Assembly (NCBI GenBank): GCA_024663395.1
Contig: JANFAH010000003.1
Span: 3,100,001 to 3,164,000, forward strand
DNA length: 64,000 nucleotides
Direction of reading: 5' to 3'
Source: Pisolithus tinctorius
Taxonomy: Eukaryota; Basidiomycota; Agaricomycetes; Boletales; Pisolithaceae
Shown: in pieces, positions 48,552 to 62,300 of the stretch
Numbering within the stretch: position 1 is the first letter of the stretch
How the letters are laid out: each line of letters begins with the position of its first letter
Notes under the pieces: generated by a model
Database searches by the model: none
Told to the model about the DNA's origin: nothing
Seen by the model: the letters and a program-made list of their open reading frames with translations, nothing else
Position numbers and translations under genes: made by a program

Positions 48552-50687
48552 GGGGGGCGGGCGGAAGAGAAGACGAGACAAGAACGGAAACAGAGATAGT
48601 TAAATGGCAATTGGGAATGATTACCATGTATATGAAGTAAAAAAAAGGAAAACACGCGGAAACACACTTGACATACGAAAATGAGACGGGTACGTAGCCA
48701 ATGGCCTCGAGGCAGATGTTTTATGGGCGTCTCGATATCGGCCTTTTAGGCTGTGATGGCAACACAGCCGAATGCTGTACTCGCCTCCACCACCTCAATC
48801 CCACCTTGACCGTCAATGAGTGTCCTTGTCGTCGTCGGCGGCGACGATGAGACCGACAAATGGGCTGACTACAAGTTGTGCAGTCACTGTGCGTTGAGGG
48901 GGGGAGCCTCGATTGGACGACCATAACGGGAAAAGCTGGCCAAGTTTACTATCATCCAATCAGAATCCGCCAATTTGTGTGGCTGTCCAATATATGGCGG
49001 GGCTGGTTTTTGACACGGTCGGGCCCATCGTCGACGACAATGCAAGGCAGCTCCTCAATCGATATCGATTATCGTACGCCTCGAGGCCTGCCTCCACAGA
49101 CCAACAATGCCATTTGGATAAATCACCTCCAACAACGAGGCTTTGCTTCTTTGCCCAACCGTACCCCTTTCAAATCGATACGCTCAGCCCAGTTTGATCA
49201 CTTGTGAACGTGTGCCGCGGAGTGTCTCCCTTGCAGGGTTACCACGTCGTGGCTTAATATTATCTCACGTCCACCCTCCTCCAAGGAAAATGTCAGGTCT
49301 GACGTGTTTGGCCGTTTCGAGGCCACGGAACTGTCTAACTTTGTACATGGTTTGCTCCGAATTTCATACCCTCGCGCAGTCCAGACTTTTGCTTCCGCTC
49401 TCGCTCCAACCAACTTGTCAGTCCAACTTCCACCGACCAGTCATCGCTGCTGCGCCCATAATACACCAATTTCCATTGCTTCCCGGCAGGGTCGCTCGGC
49501 TTCATGAAAGATATCGGACGGAGCTGGTTATTTTTCTGATAAGACCTCCCACAAACCTACTAGTTAGCATGTCCATAGGCTGTGTGTCACTACTTCCCTG
49601 CGAGGCTGGCTCAGTCTTTGAAGCAGACCATCAGCCTCATGTATCACCACAATCATCCGTCTACTGTGCCACTACTCACTGAGTCACAAAACAGAGCTTT
49701 TGGTGTTGATTATCATATGTAGTGTGCACCGGTCATCTGATGCCCTTTGACTCTCCACACCGCGTGCTCCCCCAGATCTATGCCATGATGAGTACGTAGC
49801 ATATCTCAAGTATGAACAAAGGCCGGGCAGGCTCCATTCGCTCAACCTCCAATGCACCACCGGTAATCCAACTCCTTGTGCGTCAGTTCATTGCTTACAG
49901 ATCCACGGGCGCTCCGCTGCACTCAAATTATTGCGGATGCCTGAACCTTATCAACCTCCGTTCCTATTCCATCAAGTCTTGCACAAACACGGTAAGTTGT
50001 TTCGCAAAGTCCCTGTCTGGCCGATGACATTCATCTTGCAGGTGTCTCTAGGTGTCCCCTGACCGAAGTAATGTTATTGGCTGGCGTCATGGAGGATCCC
50101 CACGCAGTTCTCCATCGTTCTGTCAATTCGTGACACTACATATTCTTAGACGGATGGGCAGTGCGCGTGCCTACTCTGAGCTCCACTGACACAATGACTG
50201 CCCGCTCACACTAATGCTGCTTAACCATGAGCCATAAAGCGCCGAAACGCCAATGCTAATAGTCAAGTGTCCACTGGATTCGTCGTCTTTGCGCGATTCC
50301 CTGTAGTGAGTCTGACAGAGCTAGCCAACCCTGTGCACAGGAACGAACGATAGCAAGGATAGGCATGTCCGCCCTGGATGAGGGTACATTTGATTCATTG
50401 TCCAGCTTAGGGTCTCCGAGTACCAAGGATGTCGATAAATCAATGATCCCAGACACTGCCCGCCTTTTGGCTCGTATTTGGTAGTACATTCCCACAATCC
50501 GGCATTCGGCATTCTTTTTGAATTTCGCGCGAATTTCACGCGACAGGTGTGAGCGGCTCAAGTTTCAGCGTCTCAGTGTTGGTCTCACTTGTGAACGACG
50601 TGTTTGCCGGCTGATGTCGAATTTCAAACTGTTGTCTACCACGTTCCTCTTCACTAGCGGGTACGTCTAACTGCCTCGAATACCGAC
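48552..50687. other. 2.1 kb gene-poor region
   Basis: Both strands have only short overlapping frames without splice-linked continuity or recognisable motifs. It lies between divergent genes, so it may hold two promoters and an undetected short or noncoding transcript. Confidence 0.35.
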
Positions 50688-51544
50688 ATGTTCGCCCGTC
50701 TGTCGCGGCAAGGAACACAGTGGCTGACCGTGCATGTGGAACGTTCTCTATCTCCACACGAAGACAGCGATGGGATTGTGAGTGTTCACCCAACGTTCCC
50801 AGAAGCTGACACATACTCCGTACCGTGCAGTCTGTGGACGTGAGCCTAGCGTCCCTGGTTTCTCCCTCTAACCTGTCGTGGAGCTGTGTTGCTGGATTAT
50901 ACGAACGTAGCATCTTGCCAGTGTACGAGAGTCTGAGAAATATTGTAGAGGAGGATATCGAGCACGTGTCGAGACTACTTTCCGAACTCGAACCATCAGG
51001 GGGGCACGGGCCTTCAGAACAAAATGTCACGGGCACAGCTGATTCTACATCCCGTTCATGTCCAGGCAGTCCACCTCCAGAGAGGCGGAGGCGTCACCGC
51101 CGACGATCATCTCTTCCTGTGAGTATGTTATGTCGTCTTCCAATTGTAAGGTGCTTGAGGTTATCTCAGCCTGAACTTCCTGTTGTTCGCCCGCTCGATC
51201 CGTCTGCTCCTATCGTGATTGTGACACCATGTCCAGACGCGCCCCGAGAGACGTCCTGCTGGGTTCCTTGCCAAGATGCATCTTTCGGCATGCGTCTCAC
51301 CGTGCCCACGCATGTTGCACTTAATAAGGTGCACCCACCGTTGATGACAGATGGCATGCACCCCGCTCCGCGGATCGACGAATGGCAGTACATTAACGGC
51401 CGTTGGTACGCAGTCGTTCCACCTCCAGCAGAGCAGTGCAAAAGAGGGATGTACTCAAGGCCAGCCAGTGCAAGAGTTCGATCGCGATCTCGGTGTCCAC
51501 CGTCACGGGTGATGAACGCAGAGGATTCGATCTATGGTTTGTGA
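50688..51544 (+). CDS. Unknown protein, 267 residues
   Basis: Exon 1 (50688-50777) reads MFARLSRQGTQWLTVHVERS and ends at a GTGAGT donor; exon 2 (50831-51544) continues in phase SVDVSLASLVSPSNLSWSCV. A helical stretch (ERSILPVYESLRNIVEEDIE) is followed by a Ser/Pro-rich linker with an Arg run (PPERRRRHRRRSSLP) and a C-terminal part with EWQYINGRWYAVVPPP. No domain recognised. The good splice site and unbroken frame support a real gene. Confidence 0.55.
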
Positions 51545-51871
51545 CTCTATGATTATACATTCTAGGCCCTGGTGGCATTTGTAGTTCTACGGGCTAATAG
51601 AGTTTGGTTCCGTGTATGTCCATATCGTGCTATTGTATTCATCCGTGCAATACACAAGGGAGCAGTGTGGCCTGAGGCTTTCACATTACATTAACATTGT
51701 TCCACTTGTATAAAGATGTGCTATTGGGACACGTTGGTTGAGTGACTTTGAGGGGTGGGAAGTTACTATATCGAGACGACTTGACCTTCTCCGCAAGTGC
51801 CATTAGTGGGTGTGTGGTGGTCGGTGCAGGACCCATACGAAGGTATTCTTTACAGGAACCCCTCATCTCAC
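51545..51871. other. Short intergenic region
   Basis: 327 bp upstream of the Nvj2-like gene. The frame of that gene remains open upstream to about 51797 but has no ATG before 51872. Confidence 0.4.
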
Positions 51872-54800
51872 ATGTCGCTTAGAGCGTTGCTATATGCCTA
51901 CGTGCTCGGTGGCTTCACATTCATCCCCCTCGTCCTATGCGCACTCGTCGCCATCACCATCTACACGTCGGTACCCGTCCAAGAACCACCCAAGGATGCC
52001 AAAACAGCGCATGCTCGAGCATCGACACTAGAGAAGTCCAACTCTGCCCATTCTACAGAGGCAGAAGGTTCCATTGCGGCAACTACAGGGGGGAGTGAGG
52101 ATGCCGAACTTGGACCTCTCGAGGTCAACGACCGCCCCAGGACTCGGAAAGGCTGGCTAACCGTACGCCGGACATTCGAAGAATCGGAATTCGATGGATT
52201 TTATATGACGTTCGTAAAGTCTTACCTTGATGCACGGTCCAAGGACCCGAAGCGCTCGCGGCCCAAGGACATGTGGTACGTCGTACTCAAGGGAAAGATT
52301 CTCTATCTATATGAGGACGAGAGTATGACGGAGTGCGAAGCCGCGATAGAGCTAGGTGGGCATGAGGTGCTGGTATTCCCGGAGAGACTGGCGGACGGGG
52401 AATTGTTTACCAGACGGAACGCGATTTGCCTGAGGCCGAAGCCGAAGGCACTTGTTGAACAGGGTATGCCAAGTGTCACAAGACAGATGGCGATGGGGAG
52501 TGGAGATGCAGAGAGGGACGAAGAGGTGTCGGTGGCAGCGGCCGAGAGCGGAAGGGAAGGAGGGAACGGGACGAGAAAGAGACATTCCAAAGAACGCGAC
52601 GGGGCCAGTCGAGAACTTGCCAAGGAGGAAGCCTTCAACATTACCTCGCCGTGGTTTATCTTCGTCCGATCGTGCGTGGAGATGGAAGATTGGTATCTGG
52701 CACTCGTGCATGCCTCTGACCACCCAGCCGGTACGCCATTGCTAAGTCCACTCCAAGCAGTATTTTCGCCATTCGAGATGAACTACCTCGTTGCAACACT
52801 CGATCAACAGCCGGACGTTATACCGATGCGCTGGCTGAATGCACTCCTCGGACGTATATTCTTTAGTTTCTACAGGACCCAGATGCTCGAGTCTTGCATC
52901 ATCCACCGGCTCATGAAGAAGCTTTCCAAGGTTAAGCGGCCCGCATTCCTCACTGAAATTGCAGTCACACGGTTCTCGATCGGAGACAAGGTTCCGACGC
53001 TGAGCAAGCCTATGCTCAAGGAGCTCACGAAGGAGGGCGACGCGTCGCTCGAGATAGGCCTCTTTTACAAGGGCGAGATCCGTGCCACTGTTGAGGCAAC
53101 CGCCGTGATCAACCTTGGGGCACGGTTTAAATCTTACACCGTCAAGCTAGTACTAGCGGTGGTGCTGCGCGAGCTCGAGGGGAACCTTCTTGTCAAGGTG
53201 AAGCGACCTCCAAGCAGCCGGATGTGGTATGCGTTCACGAAACCGCCACGAATGGTGCTCAACGTGGAGCCCATCGTGAGTGACCGTCAGATCACTTGGA
53301 GTATGATTCTCAATACCATCGAGTCCAAACTCCAAGAAATCGTGAGTTATTTCTATGGATAGCGTTGATCGTTTGTAAATTTATGCCACGCTGCCAGATC
53401 GCCGACTCGGTGGTGCTGCCAAACATGGACGATATCAGTTTCTGGGACAGCACATCCTACGAACACCGGGGTGGCTTATGGTCAGACGCTGCGCGGACAG
53501 AAAAGCCGGTGACCCCTCTGGCAGAAGAAGTAAAAACAGACATTCCTACAACCTCCGCTGTTTCCGAGGAACAGGAATCCCTGATGACCCAGCTTACGCA
53601 GCCCATTGATACACTTGCTTCTGAAACACTTCTTCCGGATCGCACCCCAGCTATACGGTCTGCACCCGCCTCTTGTTCTTTGGACAGCGATAGCAACCCC
53701 AAATCATCCGCACGACGGTCCTGGTTCGGTGCGGGAGAGATGATCGATAACGGCGATGCAAATGACAGCCAAGATACTGGCATCCCACGCGGCAGAAGAA
53801 GCAGGGCCCGGAGTGCGGCAGTGGGCAGTACAGTGCCTTCTTCTGGAATTACCGCTGCACCCGTGTCAAATGTTTTGGATACTGAAGAGGACGTGCCCAA
53901 GTACCTAACCCCGGAATTTCCACTGCGATCGTCGTCTGCACATTCTCAAGCACGCTCGTCTCGCACTCACTCTGTGTCATCCTCCGTCGGTGATGATACA
54001 AACGTGCTTTCAGACTCGAGTGTCGCGTCTGCGTCTCAAAGTCCTCGACATTCGTTTGGTGCAGTTTCTACGACAAGCTCGTTTTTGTCGACCCTCAAGT
54101 CAAAGGCTGCAGACAAACAGGCACTGAGTAATACTGCTAGGGACACAATACGAAAGTGGGGAGCTAACTGGGCAACGTTGAGGAGAGATATCAGCAAGAG
54201 TGGGACCCAGGACGAGATCCCTGATGCTGGTCCCGCTGACCAGCGTAGCGGGACCGATAATACTCACAGCAGGCCGAGTTATGCAGAGGTGCGGGCAGCA
54301 GTTGCAGCACGGAGGGAGCAACACGGGCAAGCTAATGGGGAATACAAGGCTTCGTCACCGATCCCCATTCCTCAGACAGCGTCACCACGCACAATGGACA
54401 ATGTCAGCTCACGTTCTGCGGATTCGTCACTAACGAAGACATCTGACGGGGCATCTACGTCGAGCAAGGCTACTGGAATAACCCTGTCCCGTTCAGTGGG
54501 AGATAAGAATGCTGAACCTTTCTACGACCACGACTTCAGAGATGACCACCCCGGACCGTCGCCCATACATACACAGCCATCTCAGGCACGCACAATGACC
54601 ATTCCCGGCATTCATGCTAGCCACCGCGGAGAGATCATGTCACTGGGGAACGTTGCGCCTGTATCACATCCTACGGAGAATAAGCCCAAGGCAACGACGA
54701 TCCAGAGTATGTATCGTCTATGGAAGAGTCCTACGCTTTCTGGTCAACAGGATGGATCGGAATCTCAGACAGATACGCGTTCCGAAGGTGCGGATTGTAA

Positions 54801-55119
54801 TCAAGATGTTACGCCTCTTGCACTGTCACCAGACTCAACCCCAACACCACCATCAAAGCCTGTGCCACCCCCATTACCACCGAGGACGGTGTGTTCCGCG
54901 AAACTAGCGCCACAAGTGGCAGGGGCGCAGGATCTGATTGAGCGGCCCTCATTACCATCTACGCAATTTTCGGCGAGCGACGGGGCGTCGGATCGCGAGT
55001 TGCCAGTTTCATCGAGTTCGCCCGAACACGTAACCGAGGTCACAGAGCCAGCACGGGTACGGGGTCCAGATTCGAAGCCACCACTGCCGCCGAGGAGGAT
55101 TCATACGCCAGCTTTGTGA
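51872..55119 (+). CDS. Nvj2/TEX2-type SMP-domain lipid-transfer protein at membrane contact sites
   Basis: Two exons (51872-53341 and 53398-55119) give 1063 residues. Order: an N-terminal membrane anchor ([20 protein letters not shown] then [11 protein letters not shown]), an acidic/Ser linker, a PH-like domain ([36 protein letters not shown], then [18 protein letters not shown]), and the SMP (synaptotagmin-like mitochondrial lipid-binding) domain from about 52795: [70 protein letters not shown] and, over the intron, [17 protein letters not shown]. The C-terminal 500 residues are Ser/Pro-rich with PPLPPR motifs that could bind SH3 domains. Family members move lipids at ER-vacuole or ER-Golgi contacts. 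Start chosen at the ATG just before the membrane segment. Confidence 0.9.
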
Positions 55120-55743
55120 TCTTGTGCTGTCATTGTTTTTTTCCTGTCGATGTCATATACACGGTAATAGTTTAGTCATTATTCTATCGTATTTGCTGTC
55201 CCTGAGGCTGTCGCTCTCAATTGTGGATCAGTCAAAATGGAGGACTGACAAAAAGCCGGTCCGCGTGCCACACAGCCACGCCTCGGGTCTGTTGTCAAGG
55301 GAGCCGGGCAAGAACGCCGGCCTCGCAAACTGACAGTCGTTTAGCTTATACTACATATTAGAATGAAGGCAAAGTCAACAATAAAAAGCCATCATTGGGT
55401 TTGACGGATTCTTCTCGCATCTTTGCCGCTACTTGTGTAGTGGCGCAGTCTGACGCTCAACCGACCCCTCGTTTCATAACAATACTGCTGGTAGGTTGCA
55501 ACAGAAACGGGACTTGTCACTGATTCGCTCAGTTGCACCGGAAGTTGAACACTTTAGCCGAACCACTCTTGTGACAAATTTCAATTCGATACTGCCAGCC
55601 GGGTTTTCATTGAGCTCCTCGTTCGATTGCCCTGTTCAAGTTCTTCCCTCACAGCACCTTATAACGACCGACGCCGCCGCCAGCACGCGTTGTCTCCATA
55701 CCCAGGTGTATACCCACCCCCATCGACCAAGTTGGATAAATCC
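55120..55743. other. Intergenic region and probable leader of the next gene
   Basis: About 620 bp. The last 120 bp is open in the frame of the following gene, so that gene may start upstream of 55744 through another exon. No separate gene supported. Confidence 0.4.
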
Positions 55744-58700
55744 ATGGCACAGACATCTCCTGTCGTGGTGGCCGGTTCCTCACTTCAGATATCCCCAAAC
55801 CTCGAAGCCCTACTCCAGTACGACGAGTTAACCCGTCACAGCAGCTCACCGACAAGCTCGCGTCCCTCCCTCGCGTCTACTTCGTCCGAGTTCCCATTTA
55901 GCCTCCCTCCCCCACCCCCGCGTAACTCTCAATCGAGTAGGAAGGTGACTACCCCGGAGACGGTGAGCCCCAAGGGCGCGGGACGGCGACGAGGCGTTAA
56001 GCTCAGATCAGACTCTTGGCCCGATGCTCTTCTTGTCGCTATGCCGGACTCTGCATCCCCGGTCGAATCAAATACCACATCTGCGACAAGCATACCCAAT
56101 CCTTTTATTAATCCTACACCCGTCGTTGCCAGGTTTGACAGCGTGATAGATGGTATGTACAGCATCCGATGTATCTGACAGCATGATCCCATTGACCACT
56201 CCAGATGGATTATCCACTCCCAAGCCGGGTGACATGTTTGTACCCACGGAGTCGCCTACTCAGGCTTCACCAAATGAGCTTGTTGTATCATCACCCGAGT
56301 CTTACACCTCGCAGTCATCCACTTGTCATCGCGCCTCCCCTGCGTTGCACAAGGTAGAGAAGATGCTGAGCAAGGGGAAAGATTCGTTAGCCATGTTCGC
56401 GACTGCAGCCACGCCGGGCAGCCTGAAACAGAAGTCGGATAGCCTAGATGTTGGCCGCAGGCGCTATCGTGCTGAGACCATGGATGCGGACAACCTGCCT
56501 GCAATGAAACGTATGTCAATTTTTTCTGTAACAGGGGTTAACTCAATTTAACTTATTGTTGGCAAAAAGACTACTTGACAGGGACACCAAGGCTGGGCAC
56601 GTCAACCGCTTATGGCAAGGGTGGTGCCAGTTCCCCAGACACTTCTACAATAACTCGACCTTATCCCACTAAAATCAAGCGGTCGTCGGGATCAGCTGGG
56701 CGATACACTGGTTCTCCACTGCCTTTAACGCATCTTGCGAAGTCTGACAAGGCCTCAATCCGTTCACTGTCAATATCATCATCTACTTCTTCATGTTCAT
56801 CCCTTAATGTTACTGCGAACCCGGCTCGTACATACCCCGCATCGTCATTACCCAACTTACCGCTTTCATCCATGACATCTGGCGAAGAACGACAGCACGA
56901 AGGCAGCCGACGCGATATGGATAACGAGAGTCGACATTCATTCATCGATTTTTATTCTCCCTCTTACGCGGACGGCATGATTTCTTGTTCCGAACACAGT
57001 GATAACAGCAAGAAGGATCCACCTTCCCGCAAACAACAACTCAACCTTACCATTCCCTCCAACGACATCTACGGAACTTCGACTGGAAATCCTTCCTCAG
57101 TTTCCCTAGCTACCATGACTTTTGCGCCGCCCAGTCCTGTTCCTTTTGGGGAGTCGCCGCTTCAACAAACCCCGAACTCTCCCTCGGCCTCTTCCATCGC
57201 TCTTTCGGCCATGATATTTGCGCCTCCAAGCCCTGCAACCGAATTGCCATCCTACGGATTTCTAAGGCCAGAGTCTCCTGGTTCAGCCGCTACCCTTACC
57301 CCCATTGAATGCGCGCCGCCGTCCCCTCCAGCGGTCGGTCACCGGAGAAAGCGTGAGCTTGCCACCGCCTTCAAGATGGCGTCCTTGCGTGTCGGGCGTA
57401 ACCGAGGCGGAAAACGCTCTCTTTCGTTATCTCCCCGTCCACCATCTCAAAGTCTGGCTCCAATGCCGCCTACAACTAACTTGCTTGGACGTGATGAACG
57501 CGCTGACCTCGTACGGCGCAATCGCAAACTCGCACAGGTCTTCGGCCAGACACCAGGCCATGACATGTCTGCGTTAGATCTTCAGGAGCCCCGACGGCTG
57601 AAAATGCCGCCGCTAGCATTGACTTCCTTGCTCGGAGCTGGGAAGCAGCGCAATCACCGACAAGCAATATCTGTCTCACACGGTCCCGTGTCCTGTGATG
57701 CGAAGACGGAGCCTTCGTCCCCGTGGCAAATTGACGATTCGTGGTCGCTGGGAGAACGGAGATACTCCATTCCACTGACACCTAGTTCGTTCACATTCTA
57801 TTTTGATGATGATACGTCCCGCACGGTTCCAACAAACGATCATCGTGGGGTGCATAGCCTTAGAGATTCGCCACTTCCGCGAAATTCTTCAAGTTCATTC
57901 ATAGACTTATCTGACGACGAAGAAGTCTCACGTGGTGATGAAGCTCCGGCTATCACAGCAGACGGTAATGGGATCAGCGGACGCCGAACCATCTCTCACT
58001 TTTCTTCCACACCGTCCCTTGTCGACAGTTTGGATCCAGACAGACAAGCGGAAGGCGAGCGTCGGCGTAAACGGGATAGGTTGGCCAAACTTCATCGCTT
58101 TCTCGGGTCACGAATCCCACCAGACCTCGTGCTCGGTTTTCCGGCTGAACTTGAACCACAGCCATTGTCAAGTTCGCCGCCAATGGAATCTTTCCACGAT
58201 TCATGGTTGCGCGGCCGCAAAGGGGGTGCATTGGACCCTCATGAACACTTCGATCGCGGAAAGGAAGAGCTTGATCAAAGGGAGAAGGCACTGAACGTTA
58301 GGCGTGCGCAGAAGATGGAAAAGGTATGTATAACGCCGCTGGACCGCACCCCGCATACAATGATTTTCTCAGGTATTCGGTACGCCTCCTCCGCAAACAC
58401 TTTTCCACACCCGCCAGGGCCCCTCCACTCTACCGCACTCTCAACCGTCCTCCCCTACTGGGTTGACGTATACCTCCAACCCTAATCAATCTGCGTACAA
58501 AGGAAAGAGTTCCCATCGACCACCACTATCCGAGTCTGTGACATGTCTGCTGCCCAAGAGGCAAAGATCCTCCATTTCAAACCGCCGAGTATCTATTGCC
58601 CAATCTTCGGTTTATCTAGATTACGAACAGTCTCTGAATTCACTAGTGGACATAATTGACAGGGTAGGTGTCTTTTGGCATGCTGTAAGAGATTCGTCTG

Positions 58701-59169
58701 ACCCTTTCGATCCAGGATGATCGCGAATCGCTTCTTGAATTGCATCGTTTCATCAATAGCGAGCTGCCAGACCTATCCTTCGACATGGAGCGTGTGGCAG
58801 ACAATAAACGACACTCGGTCACGAGTTCCCACAGATCGGAGCGACGACGCTCTCTCCCTAGCAGCGCGTCCATGCTTTCACTGGCTTCTGAGTTCCATTC
58901 CGTTCCACACGAGACATCAGAATTTCAAGTTCGTCGGCGGAGAGCAGCCAAGCTAACCAGTTTCTTTGGCGTTGATTATCGTGACCTGATTGATGATATT
59001 TTGGAGAGTATCGAGAGAGGGGTGGAAGAAGAACATACGAAAGGTACTCTACAGCCTGAGGAAGCCGAGGTAAGCCAACATAAATCGCCTTTGACGTTGA
59101 CTAAGGCGTAGCCAGGTCTTGCTGTACAAAGTTTGGTCTCTCAAGTCGACTCAGGGTCAACAATCATAG
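55744..59169 (+). CDS. Large Ser/Pro-rich unknown protein with a conserved helical C-terminus
   Basis: Six exons with agreeing phases; introns at about 56153-56204, 56508-56579, 58325-58371, 58662-58717 and 59071-59119. The N-terminus reads MAQTSPVVVAGSSLQISPNL. The body has three spaced copies of a short motif (MTFAPPSPVP, MIFAPPSPAT, IECAPPSPPA, about 57115-57330), an Arg-rich stretch, and ADLVRRNRKLAQVFGQTPG. Near the end a charged helix precedes RRRRAAKLTSFFGVDYRDLI followed by DDILESIERGVEEEHTKGTL; the last exon ends VLLYKVWSLKSTQGQQS. The RAAKLTSFFGVDYRDL block looks like the functional core. The family is unknown to me. The true start could be upstream of 55744. Confidence 0.68.
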
Positions 59170-59317
59170 TCAATTACCAAGCGGTGTTCTTTTTCTGTTT
59201 CACTATTACTTAGCATCCACGTGCAACGCCCATGATGTTTGTAACATTCACACCTAATTAATGCAACTATGGAAATATGGTGATAATGGAGTAAACGTAA
59301 ACGAAACGGGTGCGGTA

Positions 59318-62300
59318 TCAGAGAATGACCAAGTCTCCACGACACGAGTGACACCAGAATATGTGTGATTCATCCATGAATTGCGGCCGCCACGGATGTT
59401 CTTCATGGACCGAAGATAAGGAATGTTCATTGCCCTGCGGCACGGGAGAAAGCACCCGTGGAGTGTGGCTGTTGGCAGCAGTCTCACTCTCAATCCTCGC
59501 TTTCAGCATGCTGAGGCTGACTTGCCGCTTATGTCGGGTTTCCGGGGATAGTCCGACGTCGAACACGGACCGAGTCGAGGGTGGGACCAGGCTACTCTGT
59601 TTGCCAAAGGATGCGCGCCGTAAGCCCGAACTCGCTCGACTCGATGGTCGTACAGATGTGCTGGGGGAAAAGGATCGCGGAGTAGCCCTTGAAGTCCGGG
59701 TTTGTGCTAGTTGATCCTCCAAGACACCGATCTGGCGCTGGAGACGGTGCGCCCTGTCTTGCGCTTCGAAGACGGCGGTCTCCAACGCACGTATTTGTGA
59801 TTGAGCAGAAGAGAGCTCCAAGACATGCTGCTGCTTGAGCGCGCTCAGCATCTCGTTATCTAGTGACGAAGGGGTAGCGTCGTCGGTCACGGGGGTTTTC
59901 TGGAAGCTCTCCAACTCCTCATCCTTTGCCATAAGCTCGCTACGAAGAATCTCGATTTCGCTTCTGTACTGATCAATGAGGTTGCGTTGCTCTTGTTCGA
60001 TGTTCCGCTGCGAAACGAGCTCAGATTCTAGTTGAGCAAGCTCCTCAACCCTGCGTCGCGACTCAGCAGACAACCGATTGCTGAGGTCAGCTTGGCGCAT
60101 TTCCACCTGACGCATCTTCGTGCGCTCGGTTTCCAGTGTATATACCGCAGCCTGCGATGTCTGGAGCTCTGCTTCGAGAACAGCATACCCGCGTTGCAGG
60201 TCGGCGACAGTTTGCTGCAAAGACGTGACATCCTTCTCCCGCAAGTGGTCTGATTCGCGTTTAAGCATCGCAGCCTCTGCTTCTCGCTCTGTCCCTTCGT
60301 TTAGAGCAATCTCAAGTTTCGAGATTAGAGTATCGCGAGACTTCTTGTCGTGCTCCAGTTGCTCTATCTGGTCCAAGAGCTCCACTTTGGCGGCGGTCAA
60401 CTCCACAATCTTGGACCGCATTTCCTTTGAAGATTGCACGAGTCTAGTACCTTCTGCCTGAAGATCCCGTTGCGTCCTCTCAGACTCTTCAGCACGACGA
60501 ACGGCAGCACGCAGCTCGCCCTGCAGGTTTGTTAAGCTTCTATCTTTGGAGGAAACGTCGGCGGCAAGTTCGGCAAGTTTCTGCTGCAGTCCCCTTACGA
60601 CATTCTGGTTGAACTCGACTTGGGACTGCAGCGACGCGCGTTCTTCCTCTAATTCGCTCCGACGGTTGTTTGCAGTATCAAGGCGGGCCTGGATTGTGGA
60701 AAACTCCTCCTCCAGAGACGAATATTTCTTTTCCCACCCGGCTTCGCTTTCGGTCGTTGAACGGAGTTGAGACTCTAATTCGTCCCTTTCGCTTTTGAGG
60801 CTGTTATGATCCTAGAAGATGGTTTCAGTTAGACACGTAAATATGACTCGGAGGGTATACCGATGACCTGTTTGAGTTTACTCAGCCGGAACTCTAACTC
60901 GTCAGCCCGATCCTGAGTGTTCTTCAGGGAAACCTCCAGCCTGTCCGCTCGATCATCATTTTCAATTTGTTCCTCAAGCTCCCGAACGCGTTGCTGGTGT
61001 TGGTCACAGGCTGCTTGTAACTCGTCCAGCTCAGCTTTCCGCAAGTGAATCTCACGCTCCTATTGAACATTAATACGCATACATATGCCAATTTGGAAGA
61101 CCACAGACCTGATCATGACACTTCTCAGCCAGCTCCTTCTCCTTTTGAAGTACTTGCCCAAGTTCGTCGCCCTTCTGGGCGGTTGAGACCTCCAGATCAT
61201 GCACCCGCTCTAAAAGGGCTTGTGTTTTCGCTTGCTCAGAGTGAAGAAGACCCTCCTTCTCTTGAAGCTCTGTTTACCGGTTAGAACTGCGTTCATACAC
61301 AGTGAGAGTCGAATCACACCTGTCTCAATGGCCTCCATGCGCTGCAGAGAAGCAGTCAGAGACGCCTTCTCAGATACCAGTAAAGCAACGGTCTGTTGTC
61401 GGCTCTGATCCTGTTCTTGCCAATGCTGAGAGTTTTCAGCAGCCTTCGCGAGTAGGTCGCTTATGCGTCCTTGGGCCTCAGCAAGCTCGGCTTCTATGCG
61501 CGTGGAGTGACTCCTCAACCCATCAGTTGCTCGCCTTGACTCGTTCAGTTCGGAAGTCGCCTTCTGTAACTCTACTCCACGAGCACGCTACTCAGAACAG
61601 CCCCACAAAGTTCCTTTGCACGTACCTTCCTCGAGTGACTGGACCCTACTCAATGTTGTGCGGGATAATGTGTCCAACTCGCCGCATTTCGAAGTTAGCC
61701 GTTCAATTTCGGCAAGGCTCGCCTTTTGGAGGTCTTCCAGTCGTGACTTCTCTGTCGCGAGGGCGTCCAGGTTATATGTCATGGAGAGAGATGCTTCTTT
61801 TGCCTGAGCAAGCTCGGCTTCGAGTGCCCTGCATCGCAACTGCTCGTCTTTTAGCAGTTTCTCTGTCTTTAGATCTTCTAATTTGCGGCACAATGAGACA
61901 AAGAAAGTTTCGGTCTCGAGTATTACTTGCCTGTCCAGATATCACCCAACCTGTTGAGAGATGCTCGGTGTGTATTCGTCTCTGACTGAGATGCGGTAAT
62001 GTTCCTCTGTTCAGCAACATCGAGATGTAGATTATCCTTGTCACGCAAAGCAAACCGTGGGCTCGACAAGGGGGTGCCGAAGCTCGGAGAAGTCGCGCGT
62101 TCCGGCAGTACCTGGGTCTTGGCCGGGGTTAGCTGTGGACTCGAAGGTAACGGCTCAGGTTTCGAATCTTTGACTTGAGCTTTAGCCAGCGACTCGAGCC
62201 AACTGGTATCCGCTTCTGTATTGTTGAACCTACGAAAGGATAGCAGGGCTGAACTCGTGCAGATGCGCAAAAATATGAAGGGGCGTACAGGTCACTGATA

